A stretch of 64,000 nucleotides of DNA from assembly GCF_002159175.1 (NCBI RefSeq), contig NZ_NFGZ01000012.1, positions 1 to 64,000 of the forward strand. The letters run 5' to 3'. This document shows positions 44,424 through 52,346 of the stretch, piece by piece. Source of the DNA: Flavonifractor sp. An92. Lineage in GTDB: Bacteria > Bacillota > Clostridia > Oscillospirales > Oscillospiraceae. Each line of letters begins with the position of its first letter. Positions within the stretch are counted from its first letter, which is position 1. The notes below the pieces were generated by a model. The model made no database searches. It saw only the letters and a program-made list of their open reading frames with translations, and was not told the DNA's origin. The translations under genes and the position numbers were made by a program.

Positions 44424-45404
44424 ATGGCAGACTTTACGGCAAACTACGGGCTCCACCAGTGGGAGCCCACCGACCCGTTCCTGCGGGAGGATTTCAATCA
44501 GGACCTTTCCACCATCGATGCTGCCCTGGGCCGGGCGGAGCGCAGCGCAGAGGCCAACGCCTACAACGTCTACAACCTGATGCTCCAGAACTACTATGAG
44601 AGCAAATACACCGGGTATAAGAAGGCGCTCTTATTCGACGGTTTTGTGGATGAGAGCGGCATTGCAGAGAAGTCGGAGTGCCTGGTTTTCACAGATCAGG
44701 CAGTCCACCTTAACCGGAGTGGACAGAATGATGTTACCTTCCCCTATACCGACAACTATGGCTCCATCAACTTTGACATTCCATTTCCTTCACAGGTTCT
44801 CATGGGCGGCGGCAGATTTACCGGCTGGACTGTCAAAACCAACGCACTGGATAGCCATGTTGGTTCTTTTACCGCCAATGTGGACTGCCGGGTAGAACTG
44901 GATGGCACCATAGTATTTGATGACACGCTTCCTTTGAAGTGTACGTCGTATGGAGGTGAACAGACCATGTCCCTACCCGTTCCCATTGAGGTGAGTGCCG
45001 GGACTGAGCTGGTTGTCCATCTCTACTGCTCCAATAACATCGTTGAACTTGCGCGCAGCAGCAGTACCCTTTGCGGTGTACTCCGCTTCATCCCCGCTGG
45101 TGGCACCGAGGCCTCTCTGGTCAGCCAGGATGCCGCTCTGCCCACCCGGGACCGCATCCTGGCTTGGGTGCGGCACAGCGGGGGCACCGTGGGTGTTACC
45201 ATCCTGGATGGGGATAAGGAATTCCCCATGTCCCCCGCCGGGACCACGGAAACGGAAAACCTCCAGGGTCAGGCGTGCAGCGAAAGCACCTTTCTTCTGG
45301 ACGATGTGCCCACGGCGGAGATACTGGCCGTCCGGCTGGAACTTGTCCTTTCGGAGGAAGAGAATGCCGCCAAGCTCTATGATTACGGCGTGGTGCTGTT
45401 ATAA
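44424..45404 (+). CDS. NYGLHQW-type protein A (tail-fibre-like N-terminus)
   Basis: 326 aa, no signal peptide or membrane segment. Residues 1-75 (NYGLHQWEPTDPFLREDF, STIDAALGRAER, NAYNVYNLMLQN) resemble the N-terminal oligomerisation block of phage tail-fibre-like proteins. The rest is beta-rich and unique: residues ~75-200 differ strongly from the paralogue at 56383, while LAWVRHSGGTVGVTILDGDKEFPMSP and the end KLYDYGVVLL are again conserved. ATG follows AGGAGGG. It follows spoIIE by 116 bp and converges on SLH1. Function unknown; a scaffold with variable binding face is an inference. Confidence 0.75.
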   Translation: MADFTANYGLHQWEPTDPFLREDFNQDLSTIDAALGRAERSAEANAYNVYNLMLQNYYESKYTGYKKALLFDGFVDESGIAEKSECLVFTDQAVHLNRSGQNDVTFPYTDNYGSINFDIPFPSQVLMGGGRFTGWTVKTNALDSHVGSFTANVDCRVELDGTIVFDDTLPLKCTSYGGEQTMSLPVPIEVSAGTELVVHLYCSNNIVELARSSSTLCGVLRFIPAGGTEASLVSQDAALPTRDRILAWVRHSGGTVGVTILDGDKEFPMSPAGTTETENLQGQACSESTFLLDDVPTAEILAVRLELVLSEEENAAKLYDYGVVLL

Positions 45405-45412
45405 GGGTAGAA

Positions 45413-45444
45413 AAAGACCCCCGGGCAAAAGCCCGGGGGTCTTT
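45413..45444. terminator. Bidirectional terminator between protein A and SLH1
   Basis: Perfect 14-bp stem (45413-45426 with 45431-45444), loop AAAA, A run before and TTT after. Confidence 0.9.
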
Positions 45445-45464
45445 GAGGTCACAGAGAATAACGA

Positions 45465-48380
45465 TTACACCACAGTGACGGTGAAGTTATACTCGTAGAC
45501 ACGGCTGGTCATGCCATCCTCGCTCACGGTGATGGTGACCTTCACAGCCTTAGCGCTGTCGCCGGTAGCAGCAGTGAAAACAGTGCCGCCGGAAGTCAGC
45601 TCAGCAGCCTCGGTGGCGGCAGCGTCGCCAGCCTTGGTGGAGAACTTGACGGTCTGATTGGCACCCTTGGTGAAGGTGACAGTCAGAGTATCGTTGTTGT
45701 TGGCGTCAGCCCAAGTAGCTTCCTTGTTGAAGGTAAACTTGATGGGGGCGGTCATGGCGGTCTGAGTGCCCTCCACGAAGGCCAGCTTCACAGCGCCGTT
45801 CTCGTCCAGGACCAGCTCGACCTTGTCATTGACAGCCATGTTGGTGTCGTAGACGGACTTGCTGTCCTCCACGTTCCACACAGCCACGCCGTTGGCCAGA
45901 GCCTTGCTGCCGGTGTTGGCGGCATCGTTGGTGATATCGCCGTAAGCCACGGAGCTGGTGCTCACATAGGTGACGACCTTGTCGCTGACCACGTTGTTGC
46001 TGGTGCACTCCACATAGCCGTTGCTGTCAGTGGTGTACTCGTAGGCAGTGTTCTTAGCATAGGTGCTCACGGTGCTCTTCACGGTGCCGGTGGTGCCGTC
46101 CTCAAAGACCACGGGGTAGGTGTAAGTATCCTTGCTGTTCTCCACGGAGTAGGAGTAGTTGCCGGTGATGTACAGGTACTTGGCAGCGGAGGAGTAGGTG
46201 GCGTTGTTCAGCTCCAGGTACATGGCCTTGGCCACGTTGGCAGCGCCGTCCACATAGTACACAGCGGAGCTGTTGGCAGCCTTAAAGGCCTTGTCGCTGG
46301 TGGACAGGTTGGACAGGCCGGTCACGATGGCGTAAGAACCGTCCTTGTTCTGCAGGAAGAAGATGGTGCTATCGTCCGCCACGACCTTGACATTGCCGAA
46401 GGTGTAGGTGCTGGTGTTGCGGTTCAGGTTGCCAGCGGTCACGGTGCTGGTGGTGGTGTTGTAGTTGCTGTTGACCTTGTTGGGCAGGCCGATGGTGACG
46501 GTGCCGTCATCGTTCACAGTGTAGGACACGATGGTGTTCACAATGCCGTCGCCGGAGCCAGGAGTAAAGGTGGCGTCGTTGTTGGCGGAAGCGCCATCCA
46601 GGGTCTCAGCCATCCAGGCTTCCTTCTTGGCGTCGGTGTCAGCATCGCTAGACACGCCCCACTTCTTGGCGGAGGCCAGCAGGTTCACGTTGTAGGTAGC
46701 CTTGGTGCCGTCAGCCAGCAGCAGCTTGACCTGGCCGGACAGATCCTTCAGAGCGCCAGTAGTGGTAGCGCCGGAAGCCAGAACCACGGCGTAGTTGCCA
46801 ATGGCCTCGTCGATGGTGTCATAAGCCAGCATGTTGCCAGCGGCATCCAGGTACAGGCGGTAGGTGTTGTTGACCATCTCGTTCAGCTTCTGGGTGTTGG
46901 GAGTGGTCAGATCAGTGGTCTTGTTGGCACCAGCGCCCACAGCGTACTTGGTGCCGTCGATGGTGACGGAGGGAGTGCTGCCGCTGTTGTAAGCGGTGAC
47001 CTTGCCCTCAACAGTGTTGACCTTGGAGACAACATAGGTGCTGTCGTACTTGGTGACCAGGACATAGTCGCCCTTCACCACGTCCTTGTAGCCCACAACA
47101 TCCTCGAAGTCCACGGAGCCGATGCCAGACAGGGTCAGCTTCTCGTCCTTCTCGTTGTAGACGGAGACCTTGGACAGGCCGGCGGTGTCGCGGATGATCA
47201 GGTCCACGGTGCCGTCGCCGTTGTTGTCGATGAAGCGGGTGTGCACGCCAGCGCTCTGGGTGGTGCCGTTGGAGGTGCCCTTAGCGTCGGAGGTGCTCTC
47301 AGTGTAGGTGTAGGTGGTGACATTGCCGGAAGGCATGGAGATGCCGGTACCCTTCAGAGCGTCCTTCACGTCGTCAGTCTTAACCATCTTGGAGTAGGTC
47401 TCCACAACGGTGGTCTTGTCAGACACGATGGGAGAGCCCAGGACGGTGGAGCTGCTGGCGTTGGGGGACAGAGCGTTCTGGAACTTCACGTAGATGACCA
47501 CGCGCTGACCCACCAGGTCGTTGGACATGGAGATGGGGTACACGCCGTCATAGTTGTACTGACCATTGGTGCCATAGGTGTTGGTGTTGGTCAGCTGGGT
47601 CTTGCCAGTCTGAGTAGCAGTGTAGTTCTTATCGCCGTAGCTGATGCCGAACACCTCGTTGGCGGCCACAACACCCTCGACCTTCACAACGCCGAAGCGG
47701 TTGGCCAGCATGGTGCCGTTCTCAGTGGCATACAGGGTGCCGGAGTAGTCGCCCTGCAGGTTGCGGTACTCGACCTCCTGAGCCTGCACGCCGTTGTAGA
47801 TCAGCTGAGCCACGTCGTCACGGCTGATGGTGGCGGAGGGGTTCAGGGTCTCCAGGCCGTCATACAGGTGGATCTTGGTGGCCAGGGTGTTGGTGGCCAG
47901 CTCCCAGTTGGCGCCGCCGATGCCCTCGAACTCGGGCTTGTAACCCAGAGCGCACAGGACCATCTTGGCAGCAGCGGAACCGGTCAGGGTGTCATCGGGC
48001 TTGAAGTTGCCGTCGCCCACGCCGGCGATGATGCCGAGGTTGGCGCAGTAGGCAATGTAGTTCTCAGCCCAGTGGCCCTGGGTGTCCTTGAAGTTGGACT
48101 TGATGTTGGAGCCCAGGATGGGGTCCTTGCCGCCGCCCAGCATACGGGCGATCAGGGTGCAGGCCTCAGCACGGGTGAGGCTGCCGGTGGGATCATAGGA
48201 GCCATCGGACTTACCGGAGATGACGCCCAGGGAGACCATGGTGTTCACGGCCTCAGAGTTCTTGATCTCATCCTTGTCGGTGAAATCATTGAAGCTCGCA
48301 GCGGAAGCGCCGACGACCATCAGGCCAAGAACCATGATGGAAGCCAGAGCCAGGCTGAGAGCCCGCTTGAGGTTTCTCAT
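45465..48380 (-). CDS. S-layer homology domain surface protein SLH1
   Basis: 971 aa. Signal peptide MRNLKRALSLALASIMVLG with cleavage after GASA. Three SLH repeats cover about 29-215: FTDKDEIKNSEAVNTMVSLG ... LTRAEACTLIARMLGG; FKDTQGHWAENYIAYCANLG ... LTGSAAAKMVLCALGY; and LNPSATISRDDVAQLIYNG. They bind pyruvylated wall polymer. The remainder is Thr/Ser/Asn-rich and beta-structured, ending in an Ig-like domain (TFTKGANQTVKFSTKAGDAAATEA). The first ~230 residues are nearly those of SLH3 (61206 onward). RBS AAGGAGG; conserved leader upstream. Probably an abundant S-layer or adhesin. Confidence 0.92.
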   Translation of the reverse strand: MRNLKRALSLALASIMVLGLMVVGASAASFNDFTDKDEIKNSEAVNTMVSLGVISGKSDGSYDPTGSLTRAEACTLIARMLGGGKDPILGSNIKSNFKDTQGHWAENYIAYCANLGIIAGVGDGNFKPDDTLTGSAAAKMVLCALGYKPEFEGIGGANWELATNTLATKIHLYDGLETLNPSATISRDDVAQLIYNGVQAQEVEYRNLQGDYSGTLYATENGTMLANRFGVVKVEGVVAANEVFGISYGDKNYTATQTGKTQLTNTNTYGTNGQYNYDGVYPISMSNDLVGQRVVIYVKFQNALSPNASSSTVLGSPIVSDKTTVVETYSKMVKTDDVKDALKGTGISMPSGNVTTYTYTESTSDAKGTSNGTTQSAGVHTRFIDNNGDGTVDLIIRDTAGLSKVSVYNEKDEKLTLSGIGSVDFEDVVGYKDVVKGDYVLVTKYDSTYVVSKVNTVEGKVTAYNSGSTPSVTIDGTKYAVGAGANKTTDLTTPNTQKLNEMVNNTYRLYLDAAGNMLAYDTIDEAIGNYAVVLASGATTTGALKDLSGQVKLLLADGTKATYNVNLLASAKKWGVSSDADTDAKKEAWMAETLDGASANNDATFTPGSGDGIVNTIVSYTVNDDGTVTIGLPNKVNSNYNTTTSTVTAGNLNRNTSTYTFGNVKVVADDSTIFFLQNKDGSYAIVTGLSNLSTSDKAFKAANSSAVYYVDGAANVAKAMYLELNNATYSSAAKYLYITGNYSYSVENSKDTYTYPVVFEDGTTGTVKSTVSTYAKNTAYEYTTDSNGYVECTSNNVVSDKVVTYVSTSSVAYGDITNDAANTGSKALANGVAVWNVEDSKSVYDTNMAVNDKVELVLDENGAVKLAFVEGTQTAMTAPIKFTFNKEATWADANNNDTLTVTFTKGANQTVKFSTKAGDAAATEAAELTSGGTVFTAATGDSAKAVKVTITVSEDGMTSRVYEYNFTVTVV

Positions 48381-48480
48381 TTGGATTTCCTCCTTGTTCG
48401 ATTTTTGAGGTCTTTCAGTTCATTTTCCCGTCTTTCTTTCGACATTTATTGCGAAATCGACGGTACAACGCCCCTTGCAC
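48381..48480 (-). promoter_or_regulatory. SLH leader RNA, copy 1
   Basis: Motif GGGGCGTTGTACCGTCGATT (from 48474 downward) leads into a stem-loop with outer stem CCGTC/GACGG and inner stem TTTCG/CGAAA. About 50 nt of near-identical leader to copy 3 follow, ending in the AAGGAGG site. Confidence 0.65.
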
Positions 48481-48550
48481 GCTTTGTAAAGTTCTCAAAG
48501 TAGAATAATTACGAGGAAATAACCCAGTTTCGGCGCGAAAATATTCGATT

Positions 48551-48655
48551 GGTAGACATTTGGTAGACATATCTGCCTCACCAGAACGCAAAAAAGCCCG
48601 GAGCCATTGCAGCGCAACAACTCCGGGCCTTTTTTCGGTTGACATTTGGTAGACA
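48551..48655. repeat. 105-bp element with two pairs of 11-bp-phased octamers (copy 1)
   Basis: GGTAGACA at 48551 and 48562; GGTTGACA at 48637 and GGTAGACA at 48648. The pairs are 86 bp apart and start 171 and 257 bp upstream of the SLH1 start. Between them lies the terminator hairpin of the NUDIX gene, with TTGCGCTGCAA in its loop region (minus strand). An element of identical layout lies upstream of SLH3. Confidence 0.8.
48591..48636 (-). terminator. Terminator of the NUDIX gene
   Basis: Stem AGCCCGGAG (48595-48603) with CTCCGGGC/T (48621-48629), A run on one side and TTTTTT on the other, so it can act in both directions. It sits inside the 105-bp repeat element. Confidence 0.8.
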
Positions 48656-48692
48656 TACCCGACGGGTAATGCGGGCAGGACGAGGATGCAAG

Positions 48693-49349
48693 TCATCCTC
48701 TCCGGCAGAGATACTGGGCATATGCTGCCAGGGTCAGCCCGTCCGTGATGGTGCCATCGGCGATCTGGGCCTGCAATTCCGCCTCGGTTACCCAGCGCAG
48801 GCCGTGGATACCTTCCCCGTTGTCCGCGGGCACGGCGGCGTCCCCGTCCACCTGTGCCAGAAAGACCTGCACCCGTCCGGCACTCAGGCCGGTATCGGAC
48901 TGGATGTCCCCCAGATAGACCAGAGTGCCAGGGTCCACATGGGCGCCGATCTCCTCCCGCAGCTCTTTTGCGGCATTTTCCGCGGGCGTCAGGTCCTCGG
49001 CAAACCCCCGGGGGAATTCCCCGCCGCTCTCCGCGCGGGGCGGGTGGCGGAAGATGGACAGCAGTCCGAACCGCTCCCCACAGCGCGGGATGACCACGAC
49101 GCCGTTGCTGTCGCTGTGGGGATAGATCACCCGGGCATAGGTGTAGAGCCGTTCCCCTGCCCCCACGCACAGGTCCGCCAGTACCAGATAATAGGGGGAA
49201 TTATCGTAAACCACGCCGACGGCTTTCCCGGTGGCGGCGGCAAAGGCGCGCAGCGTTTCTTCTTCCAGACACAGCGGGATCTGTTCCGAGGGGGAAAACA
49301 GCTCCGGGCGCTGGGCGGCCAGGTGCAGATATTGGGTAATGGGGTCCAT
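48693..49349 (-). CDS. NUDIX hydrolase (unassigned substrate)
   Basis: 218 aa. The Nudix box starts at GGEFPRGFAEDLTPAENAAK (about 109) and continues ELREEIG, giving the G-x5-E-x7-R-E-x-x-E-E-x-G pattern with an enlarged spacing. An N-terminal ~75-aa extension of alpha/beta type precedes it. Family members cleave nucleoside diphosphate derivatives. Single gene; terminator behind it. Confidence 0.82.
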   Translation of the reverse strand: MDPITQYLHLAAQRPELFSPSEQIPLCLEEETLRAFAAATGKAVGVVYDNSPYYLVLADLCVGAGERLYTYARVIYPHSDSNGVVVIPRCGERFGLLSIFRHPPRAESGGEFPRGFAEDLTPAENAAKELREEIGAHVDPGTLVYLGDIQSDTGLSAGRVQVFLAQVDGDAAVPADNGEGIHGLRWVTEAELQAQIADGTITDGLTLAAYAQYLCRRG

Positions 49350-49402
49350 AGCGTATTCCTCCTTTGGAGCCGTATCGTTGTTCCTGGAATCATTCCCTTA
49401 TA

Positions 49403-49434
49403 AAAATAACCACACCTTGCGGTGTGGTTATTTT
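49403..49434 (-). terminator. Terminator of ssrA
   Basis: Perfect 14-bp stem (49403-49416 with 49421-49434), loop TTGC, immediately after the tmRNA 3' end on the minus strand and followed by TTTTTAT. Confidence 0.88.
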
Positions 49435-49435
49435 C

Positions 49436-49783
49436 TGGTGGAGGCGGGGGGAGTCGAACCCCCGTCCGAAAACGCTTCAACAAGAACTTCTCCGGGCGCA
49501 GACGGTTATTTGCATTCCCGCACCCCAGCGTGAGCCGTCACACTCAGGGGATTGGTAGCTTCATGATTCATGGTGCGCTCAAAGCTTTGCGCACGCACGG
49601 GCACCACTAAACGACGCCCCATCCCGGCTCGTGGTCCTTCCGGGCGGGACGGCCGCTAATTAAGCAGCGGCGAGAACGACGTTATCGTTGTTCTTTAATT
49701 TATAAGTTGCCCATTTTAAGGATGTTAGGCGCATCCGCCCGCTATTCCGGCCTCTACGTCCCCGTCGAAACCAGTACGCCCCC
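49436..49783 (-). ncRNA. ssrA: tmRNA (transfer-messenger RNA)
   Basis: 348 nt. The 3' end on the minus strand is a tRNA-like T-arm (GGGGGTTCGACTCCCCC), acceptor strand CGCCTCC and an encoded ACCA; the 5' end GGGGGCG pairs with the acceptor and continues GTACTGGTTTCGACGGGGAC, the classic tmRNA start. The tag frame begins at a GCA codon and reads ATYKLKNNDNVVLAAA before TAA, ending in the usual degradation signal LAAA. It rescues stalled ribosomes with SmpB, which is encoded ~600 bp upstream on the same strand. Confidence 0.95.
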
Positions 49784-49832
49784 GTAGAGCGGCGCGGCTC
49801 TGCCGCGCCGCGACAGGTAACGATTCTTTGCT

Positions 49833-50357
49833 TTAGCACTTCTCAGGCGCGGGGTAGTCCACACCGAAGGTCTCCACGGTGACGGACTTGATCCGCTGGT
49901 CCTCCAGAGGCTTATCCATGTAGTCCCGCTTGGCATTGACGATGGCGTCGGCCACCTCCATGCCCTCGATCACCTTACCGAAGGCGGCGTAGTCGCCGTC
50001 CAGGTGGGGAGCCTTCTCCACCATGATGAAGAACTGGCTGCCGGCGGAGTTGGGGTGCATGGCGCGGGCCATGGACAGCACGCCCCGGTCATGCTTCAGG
50101 GTGTTCTGCTTAAAACCGTTGCGGGCGAACTCGCCCTTGATGGAGTAGCCGGGGCCGCCCATGCCGTTGCCGTTGGGACAGCCGCCCTGGATCATGAAGC
50201 CGGGGATGACCCGGTGGAAGATCAGGCCGTTATAAAAGCCCTTCTGCACCAGGCTGATGAAGTTGTTCACCGAGTTGGGGGCGATCTCCGGGTAGAGCTC
50301 GGCCACCATCTTGCCCCCGTTTTCCATCTCAAAGGTCACAATGGGATTCTGAGCCAT
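49833..50357 (-). CDS. Cyclophilin-type peptidyl-prolyl cis-trans isomerase
   Basis: 174 aa, cytosolic single-domain cyclophilin. FHRVIPGFMIQGGCP, GGPGYSIKGEF, GVLSMARAMHPNSAGSQFFI and HLDGDYAAFGKVIEGMEV carry the active-site Arg, Phe, Gln and a Leu/His replacement for the drug-binding Trp. Lies between smpB (20 bp upstream) and ssrA, so probably co-transcribed with smpB. Confidence 0.93.
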   Translation of the reverse strand: MAQNPIVTFEMENGGKMVAELYPEIAPNSVNNFISLVQKGFYNGLIFHRVIPGFMIQGGCPNGNGMGGPGYSIKGEFARNGFKQNTLKHDRGVLSMARAMHPNSAGSQFFIMVEKAPHLDGDYAAFGKVIEGMEVADAIVNAKRDYMDKPLEDQRIKSVTVETFGVDYPAPEKC

Positions 50358-50377
50358 GGGAACACACGTCCTTTCGC

Positions 50378-50848
50378 TTATCCGTAATTCCGGCGGGTTT
50401 TCATGGTGCGGTCCATCTCGCGCTTGGCGTCCTTGGCCGCAACCGCATCCCGCTTGTCATAGAGTTTCTTGCCCTTGGCAAGGCCGATCTCCAGCTTCAC
50501 CCGGGAGTCCTTGAAGTACACCGAGAGGGGGATCAGAGAGTAGCCGTCCTGCTTCACCTTGGCGAAGAGGCGGAGGATCTCCCGCTTGTGCATCAGCAGC
50601 TGCCGGGGCCGGAGGGGGTCCTTGTTGAAGATGTTGCCCTTTTCATAGGGGCTGATGTGCATCCCCAGGACCTGCATCTGGCCGTCCTTGATGATACAGA
50701 AGGAGTCCTTCAGGTTGACATTTCCCTGGCGGATGGATTTCACTTCCGTGCCCGCCAGCGCGATGCCCGCCTCATAGCGGTCCTCGATGAAATAGTCGTG
50801 AAAGGCCTTGCTGTTTTTTGCGATCAGCTTGGTGCCCTTGCGGTCCAC
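50378..50848 (-). CDS. smpB: SsrA-binding protein SmpB
   Basis: 156 aa, standard length. Landmarks: NSKAFHDYFIEDRYEAGIAL, GTEVKSIRQGNVNLKDSF, HISPYEKGNIFNKDPLR and the basic C-terminal tail KRDAVAAKDAKREMDRTMKT that enters the empty mRNA channel. It partners with the tmRNA encoded downstream. ATG at 50848 is preceded by AAGGAGGAGACGC. Confidence 0.96.
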   Translation of the reverse strand: MDRKGTKLIAKNSKAFHDYFIEDRYEAGIALAGTEVKSIRQGNVNLKDSFCIIKDGQMQVLGMHISPYEKGNIFNKDPLRPRQLLMHKREILRLFAKVKQDGYSLIPLSVYFKDSRVKLEIGLAKGKKLYDKRDAVAAKDAKREMDRTMKTRRNYG

Positions 50849-50885
50849 CGCGTCTCCTCCTTCCGTAAATCTGCCTTGGTATTTT

Positions 50886-50894
50886 ATTATATCA
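50886..50894 (-). promoter_or_regulatory. Extended -10 promoter of smpB
   Basis: Minus strand TGATATAAT, an extended -10 element ~38 bp before the smpB start; a TTGACA lies too close to serve as its -35. Confidence 0.5.
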
Positions 50895-51016
50895 TGCCTG
50901 TCAAGAGTTTAGACTCCGCCGTCGGGAACAGGGTAGCGGCGGCGGGGAATTTGTGATACACTAGGGGTATCTATGGACAAATACCGGTCCTCCGGTGAAA
51001 AAAGGAGTCATGCTGT

Positions 51017-51553
51017 ATGGAGCTCTTTGAAAAGACCGTCGAGAGTGAGATCAAATTCCAGGGCCGCATCGTCACCGTGCGTCTGGACAAGGCCGAGCTG
51101 CCCAACGGGCGCATCGCCTCCCGGGAGGTGGTGGAGCACCCCGGCGGGGTTTGTATCCTCCCTCTCTTTGACGACAATACCGTCACCGTGGTGCGGCAGT
51201 TCCGCTATCCCTTCCAGAAGGTGGTGACCGAGCTCCCCGCCGGCAAGCTGGAGCGCGGTGAGGACCACCGGGTCTGCGCCCTGCGGGAGCTCAGCGAAGA
51301 GGTGGGCGCCGAGGCGGAGGAGCTGACCTACCTGGGGGCCATGTACACCTCCCCCGGCTTCTCCAGCGAGGTGCTGCACATGTACCTGGCCCGCGGCCTG
51401 AAGCAGGGCGCCTCCCACCCCGACGAGGACGAGTTCCTGGAGGGGGAGCGCATCCCCTTCCAGCAGCTGGTGGACGAGGTCATGTCCGGCGAGATCGCCG
51501 ACGGCAAGACCATTGCCACCACCCTGAAGGTCAAGACCCTGCTGGGTCTGTAA
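51017..51553 (+). CDS. nudF: ADP-ribose pyrophosphatase-type NUDIX hydrolase
   Basis: 178 aa. The N-terminal swapped domain (VESEIKFQGRIVTVRLDKAEL, REVVEHPGGVCILPLF) and the Nudix box GKLERGEDHRVCALRELSEE followed by VG, plus the downstream Pro in TSPGFSSEVLHMYLA, match ADP-ribose pyrophosphatases. ATG follows AAAGGAG. It precedes walR by ~50 bp with a GC-rich hairpin in between, so partial co-transcription is possible. Confidence 0.88.
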   Translation: MELFEKTVESEIKFQGRIVTVRLDKAELPNGRIASREVVEHPGGVCILPLFDDNTVTVVRQFRYPFQKVVTELPAGKLERGEDHRVCALRELSEEVGAEAEELTYLGAMYTSPGFSSEVLHMYLARGLKQGASHPDEDEFLEGERIPFQQLVDEVMSGEIADGKTIATTLKVKTLLGL

Positions 51554-51605
51554 GATCCCCACACCCCAGCGCCGCCGCGCGGCGCGCAGAGTAAGGAGTT
51601 GTGCC

Positions 51606-52313
51606 ATGAGCAAGCGTGTTCTGATTGTGGAAGACGAAAAGAACATCGTGGATATTCTCAGCTTCAACCTGGTCCGGGAGGGGTATGAGACGCTGGAGGC
51701 CTTTGACGGACAGACCGGCCTCCAGCTGGCCCTGGAACAGAACCCGGACCTCATTCTTCTGGACCTGATGCTCCCCAAGATGAACGGCTTTGACGTGTGC
51801 AAGGCCATCCGGGCCCAGAACCGCAGCGCCCCCATCATCATGCTCACTGCCCGCGAGGAGGAGACCGACAAGGTCCTGGGGCTGGAGCTGGGGGCCGATG
51901 ACTACATCACCAAGCCCTTTTCCATGCGGGAGCTGCTGGCCCGGGTAAAGGCCAACATCCGCCGCACCGAGATGCTCACCGCCGCGGCCCCCGCCCCGGC
52001 CAAGGCCGCCCCAGCCGCCGCCGGGCGCATCGCCATCGACAGCGACCAGATGGTGGTCTTTAAGGACGGCGCGCCCCTAGACCTCACCCAGCGGGAGTAT
52101 GAACTGGTGAAGTTCCTGGCCTCCCAGCCCGGGAAGGTCTTTTCCCGGGAAGCCCTCATGGAGCATGTGTGGAACTATGAGGGCTATGTGGGCGACGTGC
52201 GGGCGGTGGATGTGGCCATCCGCCGCCTGCGGGAGAAGGTGGAGGACGACCCCGCCTCTCCCCAGTTCATCCTGACCCGCCGGGGCCAGGGCTACCTCTT
52301 CCACGGGGAGTAA
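51606..52313 (+). CDS. walR: Response regulator WalR/PhoB type
   Basis: 235 aa. Receiver with LIVEDEKNIVDILSF, Asp in LILLDLMLPKMNGFDV and Lys in DDYITKPFS; an Ala/Pro-rich linker (about 120-138); winged helix with LDLTQREYELVKFLASQPGKVFSREALMEHVWNY (in parts). Followed by a WalK-like kinase, walH and walI, which supports the WalR name: the regulator of cell-wall hydrolases in Firmicutes. ATG follows AAGGAG. Confidence 0.88.
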   Translation: MSKRVLIVEDEKNIVDILSFNLVREGYETLEAFDGQTGLQLALEQNPDLILLDLMLPKMNGFDVCKAIRAQNRSAPIIMLTAREEETDKVLGLELGADDYITKPFSMRELLARVKANIRRTEMLTAAAPAPAKAAPAAAGRIAIDSDQMVVFKDGAPLDLTQREYELVKFLASQPGKVFSREALMEHVWNYEGYVGDVRAVDVAIRRLREKVEDDPASPQFILTRRGQGYLFHGE

Positions 52314-52346
52314 ACCACATCAGCCGGTACGAGAGGAGGCGCGCGC

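Noticed and set aside
48637-48644. TTGACA in the repeat pair read as a plain -35 element
   Set aside because: It is one variant of the conserved octamer; no -10 box lies at 16-18 bp in either direction, and the same octamer elsewhere reads TAGACA.
48549-48656. Possible CRISPR-like short repeats
   Set aside because: The repeated unit is only 8 bp in two phased pairs with a hairpin between; no regular repeat-spacer pattern.
49785-49812. GC hairpin upstream of ssrA as terminator of the cyclophilin gene
   Set aside because: The stem is strong but no T run follows on the minus strand; could be a processing site, so not listed as a terminator.
51564-51590. GC-rich hairpin between nudF and walR as terminator
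   Set aside because: Short and irregular, without a U tract; walR follows within about 50 bp, so read-through is more likely.
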